Below are positions 41,887 through 49,308 of a stretch of DNA of 64,000 nucleotides, piece after piece. Within the stretch, counting starts at the first letter, position 1. Each line of letters starts with the position of its first letter. Below the pieces are notes generated by a model that saw only the letters and a program-made list of their open reading frames with translations, did not search any database and was not told where the DNA came from. This DNA comes from Pedobacter cryoconitis (lineage in GTDB: Bacteria > Bacteroidota > Bacteroidia > Sphingobacteriales > Sphingobacteriaceae): assembly GCA_019352875.1 (NCBI GenBank), contig JAAAFW010000015.1, positions 550,455 to 614,454 on the forward strand, read 5' to 3'. The position numbers and the translations under genes are program-made.

Positions 41887-42591
41887 CTATTTAGTCTTTG
41901 TCGGGCGAACCTCAATTTTACTCGGCAATACATTTGCATTCAATTTTAGTAAACTAACAATCATTTCACCAATATCTGATGGTTGAATTTTCCAGGAATC
42001 GGCTTCGGTTGGTTGGTGATCATTGAAATGAGATGTTACCGAACCCGGCATAATGGTAGTTGACTTTATTCCATATTCCCTTAAATCCAGCATCGCAGCC
42101 TGGGTAAAACCCACAACACCAAATTTTGAAGCATTATAACCCGATCCGCCTGCGAAAAAGTTCGTCCCGGCCAGACTAGCAATAGTGATATAATAACCCT
42201 TATTCAATTTGAGTTGCTCCACCCCTGCTTTAAGCGTATGAAACACACCGGTAAGATTAGTAGCTATCATTGCGTTCCAATCCTCCAGGCTCAGCTGATC
42301 AACAGGCCCAAATTTTCCTACTCCCGCATTGGCAATGAGTACGTCAAGCCGGCCAAACTTTTCTACGATTTGTTCCACTGCCCGGACCTCATCATCGAAA
42401 TTTGAAACATCGGATGCGATAGCAATTACGTTATCCGAACCAAGCTCTTCCCTTGCCCTTTGCACATCTTCCAGCTTTCGCCCCGAAATGGCTACCTTCA
42501 ACCCCGCGTCGACCAAAGCTTTAGCAATGCCAAATCCTATACCTTTTGTTCCGCCGGTGACGTAAGCTACTTTGTTGTTTAAATCTTGCAT
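41887..42591 (-). CDS. Short-chain dehydrogenase/reductase (SDR)
   Basis: A 234-residue SDR: TGGTKGIGFGIAK at about 11-23, NAGVG near 82, SLAGTN before YNASK (Tyr-Lys). Starting at MQDLNNKVAYVTGG matches the family; the longer start at 42642 adds 17 residues of poor fit. It is divergent from an NTF2-like gene (42769) and lies between the tRNA-Lys gene and a tRNA 3'-end copy. Substrate unknown. Confidence 0.85.
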   Translation of the reverse strand: MQDLNNKVAYVTGGTKGIGFGIAKALVDAGLKVAISGRKLEDVQRAREELGSDNVIAIASDVSNFDDEVRAVEQIVEKFGRLDVLIANAGVGKFGPVDQLSLEDWNAMIATNLTGVFHTLKAGVEQLKLNKGYYITIASLAGTNFFAGGSGYNASKFGVVGFTQAAMLDLREYGIKSTTIMPGSVTSHFNDHQPTEADSWKIQPSDIGEMIVSLLKLNANVLPSKIEVRPTKTK

Positions 42592-42768
42592 AAAAGTTGT
42601 TTTATAGACTGTGAAAGTAATCACTCTCAAAACATGCTCCAAACCCGTTGGGTTTCTTTAATTTTTCTTTTTGATTCAGACTAAGATAATAGAAGTCTTC
42701 CTTGCTAATTATGATATCATATTGAGTAACTTGCCGGTAGACTCCTTAAATTTCGAAAACAAATAAGT

Positions 42769-43143
42769 ATGGAAACGATATTAACAGAAGCCGATATTCT
42801 TGTGCAGGAAAGCAAACTCTACAAGGCTATTAAAGAAAGTGACCTCAATTCGCTTGACGAATTACTGCATAAAGATTTGTTGTTTGTCATCCCAACTGGC
42901 GAGGTCATAACCAAAGAAATTGATTTAAAGACCTATCGTGACGGAGCACTCAAGATAGACGAATTGCGACCAGAAGTGGAGAATCTTAACATTATAGATG
43001 ATCTGGCAGTCCTTACCTTAACAATGGAATTAAAAGGAAAATTTAATAATGTACCCTTTGAAGTTACCTATCGTTACATCCGCTTTTGGAAAAGTTTCGC
43101 TGAAGGCATTAAAGTAGTTGGCGGAAGCGGAATAGCTATTTGA
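42769..43143 (+). CDS. NTF2-like (SnoaL/DUF4440) protein
   Basis: A 124-residue protein with the alpha+beta fold of the NTF2-like superfamily: helices ILVQESKLYKAIKESDLNSL, the segment LLHKDLLFVIPTGEVITKEI and a strand YRYIRFWK. DUF4440/SnoaL-like family. It has no signal sequence, so is cytoplasmic. Divergent from the SDR gene, with a 177-base gap; likely a functional pair, but the reaction is unknown. Confidence 0.75.
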   Translation: METILTEADILVQESKLYKAIKESDLNSLDELLHKDLLFVIPTGEVITKEIDLKTYRDGALKIDELRPEVENLNIIDDLAVLTLTMELKGKFNNVPFEVTYRYIRFWKSFAEGIKVVGGSGIAI

Positions 43144-43255
43144 TTCGTATCAAATTTTGACTTATAAATTTTAGCATGATGGAAATGAAGGTTTGGTTGT
43201 ATCGTTATAATTCGGTGAGTCGAAATCCAAAACCGCATAAAATACTATCTAAACG

Positions 43256-43283
43256 CTGGGGTTCGAATCCCAGCAGGATCCCT
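43256..43283 (+). repeat. Duplicated 3' end of a tRNA (tRNA-Lys-like)
   Basis: The stretch CTGGGGTTCGAATCCCAGCA with the following GGATCC copies 3' end positions 41654-41680 of tRNA-Lys, with one inserted G and two substitutions. No D-arm or anticodon arm can be found upstream, so it is not a full tRNA. Such copies at the far end of a segment starting at a tRNA mark att sites of integrated elements. Confidence 0.7.
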
Positions 43284-43439
43284 CTATTTCCCATGCATAG
43301 CGTAGAAAATCTGATAAAAGTAACCCCTCTGTGCCGGCGGACAGTGCCCAATCTGTGCTGATTCAAATTGCCCCTTGTTAAGAAGTAGCAAAAGCGAGTT
43401 TTTTAGGCATAAATGCCGGATGTTGTTAAAAAAACACCC

Positions 43440-43672
43440 CGGTCATGGCTAATAAAACAATCAGTGCACAAACTGGCATCGCCCGTAATACGGTCAAAAA
43501 ATACATGGTCCGTTTTTGTTGGTCTTCGGCTAACCTTAGAAGAAATAGACGCACTAAATGATCATGAACTGGAGCAGATTTTTTGGATAAGGCCACTATA
43601 GAAGACATAGTTACAGAACGATATCAGACCCTCGAAGTGTTGCTTCCTGATAAGCCTGAATGGAAGCATTCA
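43440..43672 (+). pseudogene. IS21-family transposase IstA, frameshifted N-terminal remnant
   Basis: Three pieces in two frames rebuild the N-terminus of IstA: MANKTISAQTGIARNTVKKY (from 43445), then GLRLTLEEIDALNDHELEQI (from about 43517, shifted), then back to the first frame with ERYQTLEVLLPDKPEW (up to about 43665). The helix-turn-helix with TGIARNTVKKY and the LTLEEIDALND spacing match Bacteroidetes IS21 elements. Two shifts and a lost C-terminus make it a decayed copy. No istB or clean terminal repeats were seen. Confidence 0.75.
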
Positions 43673-43834
43673 GGCTTAAGAATTGTGCGGATTTCGCAAT
43701 TAACAGGGCATTGTTATTTTTCAACCCCTAAAAGATCCATTATCTTCCTCATAAATTCTTGTGATTTTTTCAGATAAGATATATGAAACTATTTTTTTTA
43801 GAAATAAGATTATCTATCAACGTGACTAATAGAG

Positions 43835-44812
43835 TTAGTAGTTCAAAATCCAGGCAAAAATCAAAGGAGCTACAATTGTCGCATCGGATTCTATGACGTA
43901 GCTAGGGGTATCAACATCTAGTTTACCCCAAGTTATCTTTTCGTTCGGGATACAGCCGGAGTAGGATCCATACGAAGTGGTAGAGTCTGTAATTTGGCAG
44001 AAGTAGCGCCATTTCATAATGTGTTCCATTTCCATATCCTGTTCCAACATAGGAGCAACACACATTGCGAAATCTCCCGCAATTCCGCCTCCAATCTGGA
44101 AAAATCCAATACCTTTAGCTATTGCATTGGCTTCATACCAATGGGCAAGCTCAACCATGTATTCTATACCACTTTTTACCGTTGACGCCTTAAGTTTATT
44201 CTTGATAACATAGGAAGCAAAAATATTTCCCATCGTAGAGTCTTCCCAGCCAGGTACAACTATCGGAAGATTTCTCTCTGCTGCGGCAAGCAACCACGAA
44301 TTTTTTGGATCGATTTCATATTCGCTTTCTAGTACACCGCTCAACAGGAGCTGGTACATGTATTCATGAGGAAAATACCGCGCCTCTTTTTTCTCAGCGT
44401 TTTTCCAAATGGATTCGATATGACCTTGTATCTTCCTGAAAGCCGCCTCTTCTGGGATACAGGTGTCTGTTACACGGTTATATTTGTTCTGTAGCAAATC
44501 CCATTCGTCCTGTGGCGAAAGGTCGCGATATTGTGGAATACGCTTGTAATGTGAGTGTGCTACCAAGTTCATTACGTCTTCTTCAAGGTTCGCGCCTGTA
44601 CAGCTTATGATGTCAACTTTTCCCTGGCGAATCATTTCCGCAAGGGAAATGCCCAGTTCGGCGGTACTCATGGCGCCAGCTAGTGAGATCAGCATCTTGC
44701 CTCCATCGGTTAGATGTGCCTCGTAACCCTTTGCTGCATCAACTACCGATGCTGAATTGAAGTGTAGAAAGTTCTTCTCCAAGAACTGGGAGACTGCTCC
44801 TGTTTTTCTCAT
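43835..44812 (-). CDS. Deoxyhypusine synthase-like protein
   Basis: A 325-residue soluble protein of the deoxyhypusine/homospermidine synthase family. Conserved features: NAD-binding region with LISLAGAMSTAELGISLAEM, IISCTGANLEEDV, IGGGIAGDFAM, DSTTSYGSYSG and EKITWGKLD, in which Lys297 corresponds to the catalytic lysine of human DHS (Lys329). The residues that align with Lys287-His288 of the human enzyme are Gly-Asp here, so the substrate is likely different. Bacteria have no eIF5A; a polyamine-related reaction is inference. It follows the SMR gene by 12 bases and is likely in one transcript with it and a Crp/Fnr regulator. Confidence 0.85.
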   Translation of the reverse strand: MRKTGAVSQFLEKNFLHFNSASVVDAAKGYEAHLTDGGKMLISLAGAMSTAELGISLAEMIRQGKVDIISCTGANLEEDVMNLVAHSHYKRIPQYRDLSPQDEWDLLQNKYNRVTDTCIPEEAAFRKIQGHIESIWKNAEKKEARYFPHEYMYQLLLSGVLESEYEIDPKNSWLLAAAERNLPIVVPGWEDSTMGNIFASYVIKNKLKASTVKSGIEYMVELAHWYEANAIAKGIGFFQIGGGIAGDFAMCVAPMLEQDMEMEHIMKWRYFCQITDSTTSYGSYSGCIPNEKITWGKLDVDTPSYVIESDATIVAPLIFAWILNY

Positions 44813-44824
44813 TGTGTATTTAAG

Positions 44825-45154
44825 TTAATGTGATGTTACTAATTTTAGGCCTAAAATAGATCCCACGAGGGTCGTTATAAATAAGATTCTCCAAAAGGTA
44901 ACGGGGTCTTTGAACACGATGATACCTACTAAAACCGTCCCAACTGCACCAATTCCAGTCCATACCGTATAAGCTGTACCGACAGGTAGTGTTTGTGTCG
45001 CTTTCATTAGCAGTAGCATACTGATTGCAAGAAATATAATGAAACCAGCGTACCAACTGTAAACTGCCGTCCCTGTGGCAAGTTTCGCTTTGCCTAAGCA
45101 TGACGCGAATGCGACCTCGAAAATGCCCGCAATAATTAATATGATCCAATTCAT
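44825..45154 (-). CDS. SMR family small multidrug or polyamine transporter
   Basis: A 109-residue protein with four membrane helices, typical length and sequence of EmrE/SugE (SMR) proteins: MNWIILIIAGIFEVAFA with the membrane Glu14 conserved, then LPVGTAYTVWTGIGAVGTVL, the SMR signature. SMR proteins export quaternary amines, guanidinium or polyamines with proton antiport. The start at 45154 is favoured over 45175 by the Met-Asn-Trp opening. It is 12 bases before the deoxyhypusine-synthase-like gene. Confidence 0.9.
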   Translation of the reverse strand: MNWIILIIAGIFEVAFASCLGKAKLATGTAVYSWYAGFIIFLAISMLLLMKATQTLPVGTAYTVWTGIGAVGTVLVGIIVFKDPVTFWRILFITTLVGSILGLKLVTSH

Positions 45155-45201
45155 TGTTTTGTGATTAGACCACAAAGTTGAGAAACCGATTCCGTCTTAA
45201 A

Positions 45202-45217
45202 TTTTACAAATGATAAA
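45202..45217 (-). promoter_or_regulatory. Possible Crp/Fnr-type site before the SMR gene
   Basis: TTTTACAAATGATAAA resembles the perfect palindrome TTTAACAAATGTTAAA upstream of the Crp/Fnr gene (45877-45892); two arm pairs are broken. It lies between the Crp/Fnr stop and the SMR start. Confidence 0.35.
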
Positions 45218-45225
45218 AAAGGAAT

Positions 45226-45789
45226 TTATTTTAGTTCAGCCCTTATACGACTCAGGCTAACTTGGGTAATACCAAGGTATGATGCTATTTGTCCTAACTG
45301 TACTCTTTGTATCAAGTCTGGATTACTGGCCACTAATACTGTGTACCGCTCCAAAGCAGTATGGAACTGTTGCGAGATCAAGCGCTCCTCTGTTTTGATT
45401 AGTTCAAGTTCAGCGAAGCGGCGGCCCCAGTTGGAAATATGGATATCCTCAGAAAATAGTTTTTTAAGAGCCGCTGTGTTTAGCTTGTAGAGTTCACTGT
45501 ACTCTAGCAATTGTATACTTTCATAGCCTTTGAGATCGTTGATATAGCTCTGCATTGACATTGCGGTTTCTCCCTCGCTACCGAACCAAAAAGTATGCTC
45601 CTTTTCTGGTTTAATGGAGAAAGCACGAACGATACCTTTTTTGATAAAGTAGATACTCCTTTCCACTTTTTCTTCTCGGAGCAGGATATGTCCCTTGGGA
45701 AATGTCACCTCGGTAACCAGATCTCTTAGCTTGGCTTTTGAATCCTTTGGCAACAGGTAGATGGCATCTAAGATTTCATCAAAATTCAT
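45226..45789 (-). CDS. Crp/Fnr family transcriptional regulator
   Basis: A 187-residue regulator with an N-terminal cyclic-nucleotide-binding-like beta-roll (about 20-115, with FPKGHILLREEKVERSIYFI) and a compact C-terminal helix-turn-helix (about 160-187, LGQIASYLGITQVSLSRIRA). The usual Bacteroidetes Crp/Fnr proteins of this length bind no obvious iron-sulfur cluster (no Cys set). It precedes SMR and deoxyhypusine-synthase-like genes on the same strand and may regulate them through the palindromic sites seen upstream. Confidence 0.85.
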   Translation of the reverse strand: MNFDEILDAIYLLPKDSKAKLRDLVTEVTFPKGHILLREEKVERSIYFIKKGIVRAFSIKPEKEHTFWFGSEGETAMSMQSYINDLKGYESIQLLEYSELYKLNTAALKKLFSEDIHISNWGRRFAELELIKTEERLISQQFHTALERYTVLVASNPDLIQRVQLGQIASYLGITQVSLSRIRAELK

Positions 45790-45876
45790 TTAAAATATTA
45801 ATAGGTTTTGGGTGTTTGTTTTAGCTCTCATCTTTTCAAGGGATCTACAAAAATTGCTAATTGCATTGACAATTAA

Positions 45877-45892
45877 TTTAACAAATGTTAAA
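45877..45892. promoter_or_regulatory. Crp/Fnr-type palindrome upstream of its regulator gene
   Basis: TTTAACA-AA-TGTTAAA, perfect 7-base arms, 88 bases upstream of the regulator start. Fits the size of Crp/Fnr sites; autoregulation is inference. Confidence 0.45.
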
Positions 45893-46192
45893 AAAATAAT
45901 TCAGACAAATAAGCCCCGAAATATACTCGAATGAAGCTGATACTTGAAAAGTGTTTGTTATCTAACTTGTAGAAAAACTCAATTTCGTTCGCTGACAGCA
46001 CTTGAGAAACTATAGGTAAGTTCTACCTTAAATGACATTTTAACTTGATATTCCCGAATCATTGATCATGTCATTCTGACAATCTGTGAAATCCTTGGTC
46101 TGGCCCATCGGAATTTCCATCTATGGAGCTAATTTGATTCCTGCTAGCGACTTCAAATTTTCTGTTAAATGGTTCGACATTAGTACCATAGG
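45893..46192. other. Gene-poor stretch between Crp/Fnr gene and sugar dehydrogenase fusion
   Basis: No open frame with a plausible start or family resemblance was found in this 300-base part of the 461-base gap. The minus strand is open for about 50 codons up to 46234 without a start; it has a weak DPYGTNVEP segment like a VOC ending, too short to call. A 13-bp inverted repeat follows at 46193-46234. Confidence 0.4.
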
Positions 46193-46234
46193 GATCACAA
46201 AAAGCCTTAAAGAAATGTAAAGCTTTTTGTGATC
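46193..46234 (-). terminator. Stem-loop after the sugar dehydrogenase fusion gene
   Basis: GATCACAAAAAGC pairs perfectly with GCTTTTTGTGATC over a 16-base loop, starting 17 bases after the stop at 46251. No T-run follows on the minus strand, so termination function is only likely. Confidence 0.5.
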
Positions 46235-46250
46235 ATTATTTCTCTTGCGC

Positions 46251-47762
46251 TTAAAAAGCTGCATTTCTTACCCTTATTAACTTACCATTCAGCTCATCGG
46301 TAAGAATATATAATTTACCCATAGGACTTTGCGTCACTTTTCGTATTCTTACTCTATCGTCTGTAAAAAGCTCTTCAGCACTTTTTATATTTTCCCCATC
46401 TATTACCATGCGCCATAAGCTACCTTTTGATAATCCTGCAACAAGTAAGTTTCGTTTCCATGCTGCAAACTCATTTCCTGAATAAAAATGTAATCCGGTG
46501 GGTGCTACTGTTTGTATCCAAGACCAAGCTGGGTCTGTATACTTATTATCAGGGATAGGTTTTGGTGAAAATTCTGCAAAACGGTACTTCCCCGTGGTTT
46601 TCATAGGCCAACCATAATTCGCTTTTGCTTTCAGCACATTAATTTCGTCCCCCTGATGTGTACCATGTTCTGTAAACCAGATTTTATTGGTAGTTGTATC
46701 AAGCGTTATACCCTGTGCGGCCCTGATTCCTATAGCATATAATCCTGGACTTGCTTTGCTTCCAAAATCTGGATTATCTTTTGGAATGGTTCCATCAGAG
46801 TTAATTCGATAAATTTTCCCTCTCCTATCTTCAATATTCTGGGCAATGGGAATTGCAGGTTCATCTTGCTCAGAAAATAACCTTTCGCCGATCGTAAAAT
46901 ACAACTTACCATCTTTTCCAAAAACCATTCCACCTCCATAATGATACCGCTCTTTTGTATAGGGTTCTGCTACAAAAAGCACTTTAATTTGCCGTAAAGT
47001 TTCATTTTCTAATACTGCTCTTATAATTTTAGTAGTTCTATTATCAGCCTTTAGCGCAACGTACGACAAGTAAACATATTTATTGATTTTAAAATCAGGG
47101 TCTAGCAGAACTTCAAATTTACCTGTGTTGTCTCCAAAGCCAGTAATGCTATCATCTAGGTCGGTTGGATAACCTTGTATCTTCGTCTTTTCTTTAGTCA
47201 AGAGGTTAACTTTTACAATATCACCTTCTTTCTCAGAGAGGAGCGCTTCATCTTCTGACATAAAAGCAATACTCCAAGGGCGTTTTAAACCATCTATAAT
47301 GATTTCTTTTTTTGGCAGGATAGCATTTACATCATAGATTTTATGTGGTGTTCTGGTCGAAACTTTATCAGCAATAAACCAGCCTTCATTGGTTTTCATC
47401 AAATTGAAATAATCAGTAAAAAGATCTCTTTCGGTACTGATTTCTACTTTTGCACTGCCCATATTGTTGGTAATATCGATAGTAACTATATTGGTTTTTA
47501 AATTCTTAGTACGCTCATGAAGTTTGAATAAGCTGAGATACTGATTTCTGGTAAATACGATAAATTTAGCATTGTTATAATTCTTTAAATGACAGGAAGG
47601 ATGCATTGCGCCGCCCAATTTAGTAGTGTCTCCAGTTGCCCATCCATCGAAATAGCGTTGTATTGTATTTTCTATTAATTGCCTCTCAGTCGGCTGATTT
47701 TGGGAAAATGCAGAGAAAAAAAAGGCGACCGTTACAATGACAGTCAGAATTACATTTTTCAT
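46251..47762 (-). CDS. Secreted protein: NTF2-like domain fused to PQQ-type sugar dehydrogenase
   Basis: A 503-residue protein with a signal peptide (about 1-20, ending FSQNQPT). Residues about 25-150 form an NTF2-like (lumazine-binding-like) domain: ENTIQRYFDGWATGDTTKL and AMHPSCHLKNY. Residues about 165-500 are a six-bladed GSDH (soluble glucose/sorbosone dehydrogenase) propeller: LKRPWSIAFMSEDEALLSEK, DEINVLKAKANYGWP and PTGLHFYSGNEF are family marks, and HYGGGMVFGKDGKLYFTIG supplies the His near the PQQ site. Thus a PQQ-dependent sugar oxidation in the periplasm is likely. The fusion is unusual. The start at 47762 is favoured since the signal sequence begins there; a TTG at 47804 adds 14 residues. 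Confidence 0.8.
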   Translation of the reverse strand: MKNVILTVIVTVAFFFSAFSQNQPTERQLIENTIQRYFDGWATGDTTKLGGAMHPSCHLKNYNNAKFIVFTRNQYLSLFKLHERTKNLKTNIVTIDITNNMGSAKVEISTERDLFTDYFNLMKTNEGWFIADKVSTRTPHKIYDVNAILPKKEIIIDGLKRPWSIAFMSEDEALLSEKEGDIVKVNLLTKEKTKIQGYPTDLDDSITGFGDNTGKFEVLLDPDFKINKYVYLSYVALKADNRTTKIIRAVLENETLRQIKVLFVAEPYTKERYHYGGGMVFGKDGKLYFTIGERLFSEQDEPAIPIAQNIEDRRGKIYRINSDGTIPKDNPDFGSKASPGLYAIGIRAAQGITLDTTTNKIWFTEHGTHQGDEINVLKAKANYGWPMKTTGKYRFAEFSPKPIPDNKYTDPAWSWIQTVAPTGLHFYSGNEFAAWKRNLLVAGLSKGSLWRMVIDGENIKSAEELFTDDRVRIRKVTQSPMGKLYILTDELNGKLIRVRNAAF

Positions 47763-47860
47763 AAAAGTGTTTTGATAATTAGTGAAATTTGATTTGTTGC
47801 TCAAATTTGCACTGTACTTTTATGATCAAGGTCTTGTAATGTAAATCTAGTAGTACGGTT

Positions 47861-48922
47861 TTATAAATCTGGAGTGTTTAACTGCTGATAAACACTGGGC
47901 GTTGCGCCCTTCATTTTTTTGAAGGCCGCAAAAAAGGTAGATTTTGCATTAAATCCCACTTCATCGGCTACTGCTTCAACAGTGAGGTTTGTATTGCTTA
48001 ATAATAGTTTACAAGCTTCATTTATTCGGTACTCGTTAATAAACAATGTAAAATTCTTATCAATAATTTCATTTAGAATTTGCGAAAGTTGATGGCCAGA
48101 AATGTTAATAGCTTTGGCCAGGTCTGATACTTTCAGGTTTGGATTTTTAAAAAGCTCTTGCTCAGTCATTACTTTGGTTAGCTTCGAGATAATTTGCTTC
48201 ACTTCTTCATCATCCAGCTTTTTGTCGGCATATTTCTGAACAGAGAAAGCAGACAGATCGTTTGTTTTCTTTCGGTAAAGCAATGTAAATACTACTAAAT
48301 AGAGAATTAAAGAAAAAAATACAGCCGCACCGATGTAGCTACCCCTGGTAATATTCAGGATTGCCCAAACATAGGATACAAAAAGTACAAACACTCCGCT
48401 GCAAATGGTTAATATCCATTTTTCAAAAGTCTTTACTTCTTCTTTATGGAATAATCTTTTTATTACTGGCAACAATAAAAACACTGAAAAAACGAGATAA
48501 ATACCCCATTGAAAGTAAATGAGAGGAATGATATAGTTCCACCATAAGGAAGCAAAATATTCATAAGGATAGACAGTGCCGATTACTACAATCAGTACTA
48601 ACCAACCTATAAATTGCCATAACCACAAACCAGGTAATCTTTTAATTTTTCTAGCTTCAGATTTGATAAAAAAATACAAAAACGGACCGATAAAAAGACA
48701 CGCTGTTAGTCCGAGTTGAAGGTAAATTCGCGGTAAACTATTGTCAAAAAAATAGATAACCGATTTTCCGATCCTGATACTCAATACAACTAATAATGCC
48801 CCTAAAAGATAATTAGACAAATGTTTCTTAGCCGTAAAGAAGATAAAATAAACACCTAATATGAGTGCGTTAAATGCCCCCAAAAAACTAAAAAAGAATA
48901 ATACTTTCTCGCCAAAGCTCAT
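47861..48922 (-). CDS. AraC-type regulator with N-terminal membrane domain
   Basis: A 353-residue protein. The N-terminal 225 residues have seven predicted membrane helices (about 8-28, 35-55, 65-85, 98-115, 130-150, 170-190, 195-215). The C-terminal 110 residues hold the AraC double helix-turn-helix (LFKNPNLKVSDLAKAINISG, then LTVEAVADEVGFNAKSTFFA and MKGATPSVY). This membrane-bound class is common in Bacteroidetes. Signal and target are unknown. It is upstream of the sugar dehydrogenase fusion on the same strand (98 bases), a probable target. Confidence 0.85.
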   Translation of the reverse strand: MSFGEKVLFFFSFLGAFNALILGVYFIFFTAKKHLSNYLLGALLVVLSIRIGKSVIYFFDNSLPRIYLQLGLTACLFIGPFLYFFIKSEARKIKRLPGLWLWQFIGWLVLIVVIGTVYPYEYFASLWWNYIIPLIYFQWGIYLVFSVFLLLPVIKRLFHKEEVKTFEKWILTICSGVFVLFVSYVWAILNITRGSYIGAAVFFSLILYLVVFTLLYRKKTNDLSAFSVQKYADKKLDDEEVKQIISKLTKVMTEQELFKNPNLKVSDLAKAINISGHQLSQILNEIIDKNFTLFINEYRINEACKLLLSNTNLTVEAVADEVGFNAKSTFFAAFKKMKGATPSVYQQLNTPDL

Positions 48923-48967
48923 GTCATTGTTTTCAAACTATTTTACCTTAAAAACTTCACTTAACTA

Positions 48968-49069
48968 TTAACAATATATCCGCTTTTGAAACAGGAATAA
49001 ATATCCTGCGGGGAGGAAGGCAACAGTTACCAGAATAATTAGCTCAGAGAGTACCTTTAATAACGCCAT
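48968..49069 (-). CDS. Possible 33-residue membrane peptide
   Basis: An ATG at 49069 opens a 33-codon frame that reads MALLKVLSELIILVTVAFLP and then AGYLFLFQKRIYC, a single hydrophobic helix with basic residues at the C-terminal end. It lies 45 bases upstream of the membrane-bound AraC gene on the same strand. Small single-helix proteins are often missed; no homolog is known to me, so this is a weak call. The rest of the 386-base gap (48923-49308) has no other frame that I can support. Confidence 0.3.
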   Translation of the reverse strand: MALLKVLSELIILVTVAFLPAGYLFLFQKRIYC

Positions 49070-49264
49070 TTTTTATTTTGAATCAATAACTTCAAATGTA
49101 AATATTTGGAAGATATAATAATGACGTAGGATTTATTATTTTAAGGTTATAATTCTCCTATATTGATATGTAGCATTTGCGGGTTAACGACTACTAAATT
49201 GTCTGTTAGTGAGATTTATTACAGTTTAATCATTGAACGAACTAATGTATTTATAGTACAAAAC

Positions 49265-49294
49265 TATGGCCGTTTCCGATTAGAAACGGCCATA
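49265..49294 (-). terminator. Terminator of the quinone oxidoreductase gene
   Basis: The arms TATGGCCGTTTC and GAAACGGCCATA pair perfectly over a 6-base loop and are followed on the minus strand by TTTT. It starts 15 bases after the stop at 49309. Confidence 0.75.
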
Positions 49295-49308
49295 AAACAC
49301 TTTAAAGG

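Noticed and set aside
41774..46181. Shared 12-base word TGGTTCGACATT at about 41774 and 46170
   Set aside because: A single short match without surrounding similarity; likely chance.
46120..46240. Minus-strand frame with FFKAFCDPYGTNVEPFN, resembling the end of a VOC protein
   Set aside because: About 50 open codons with no start, one short motif, and no partner domain; a chance frame is as likely as a remnant.
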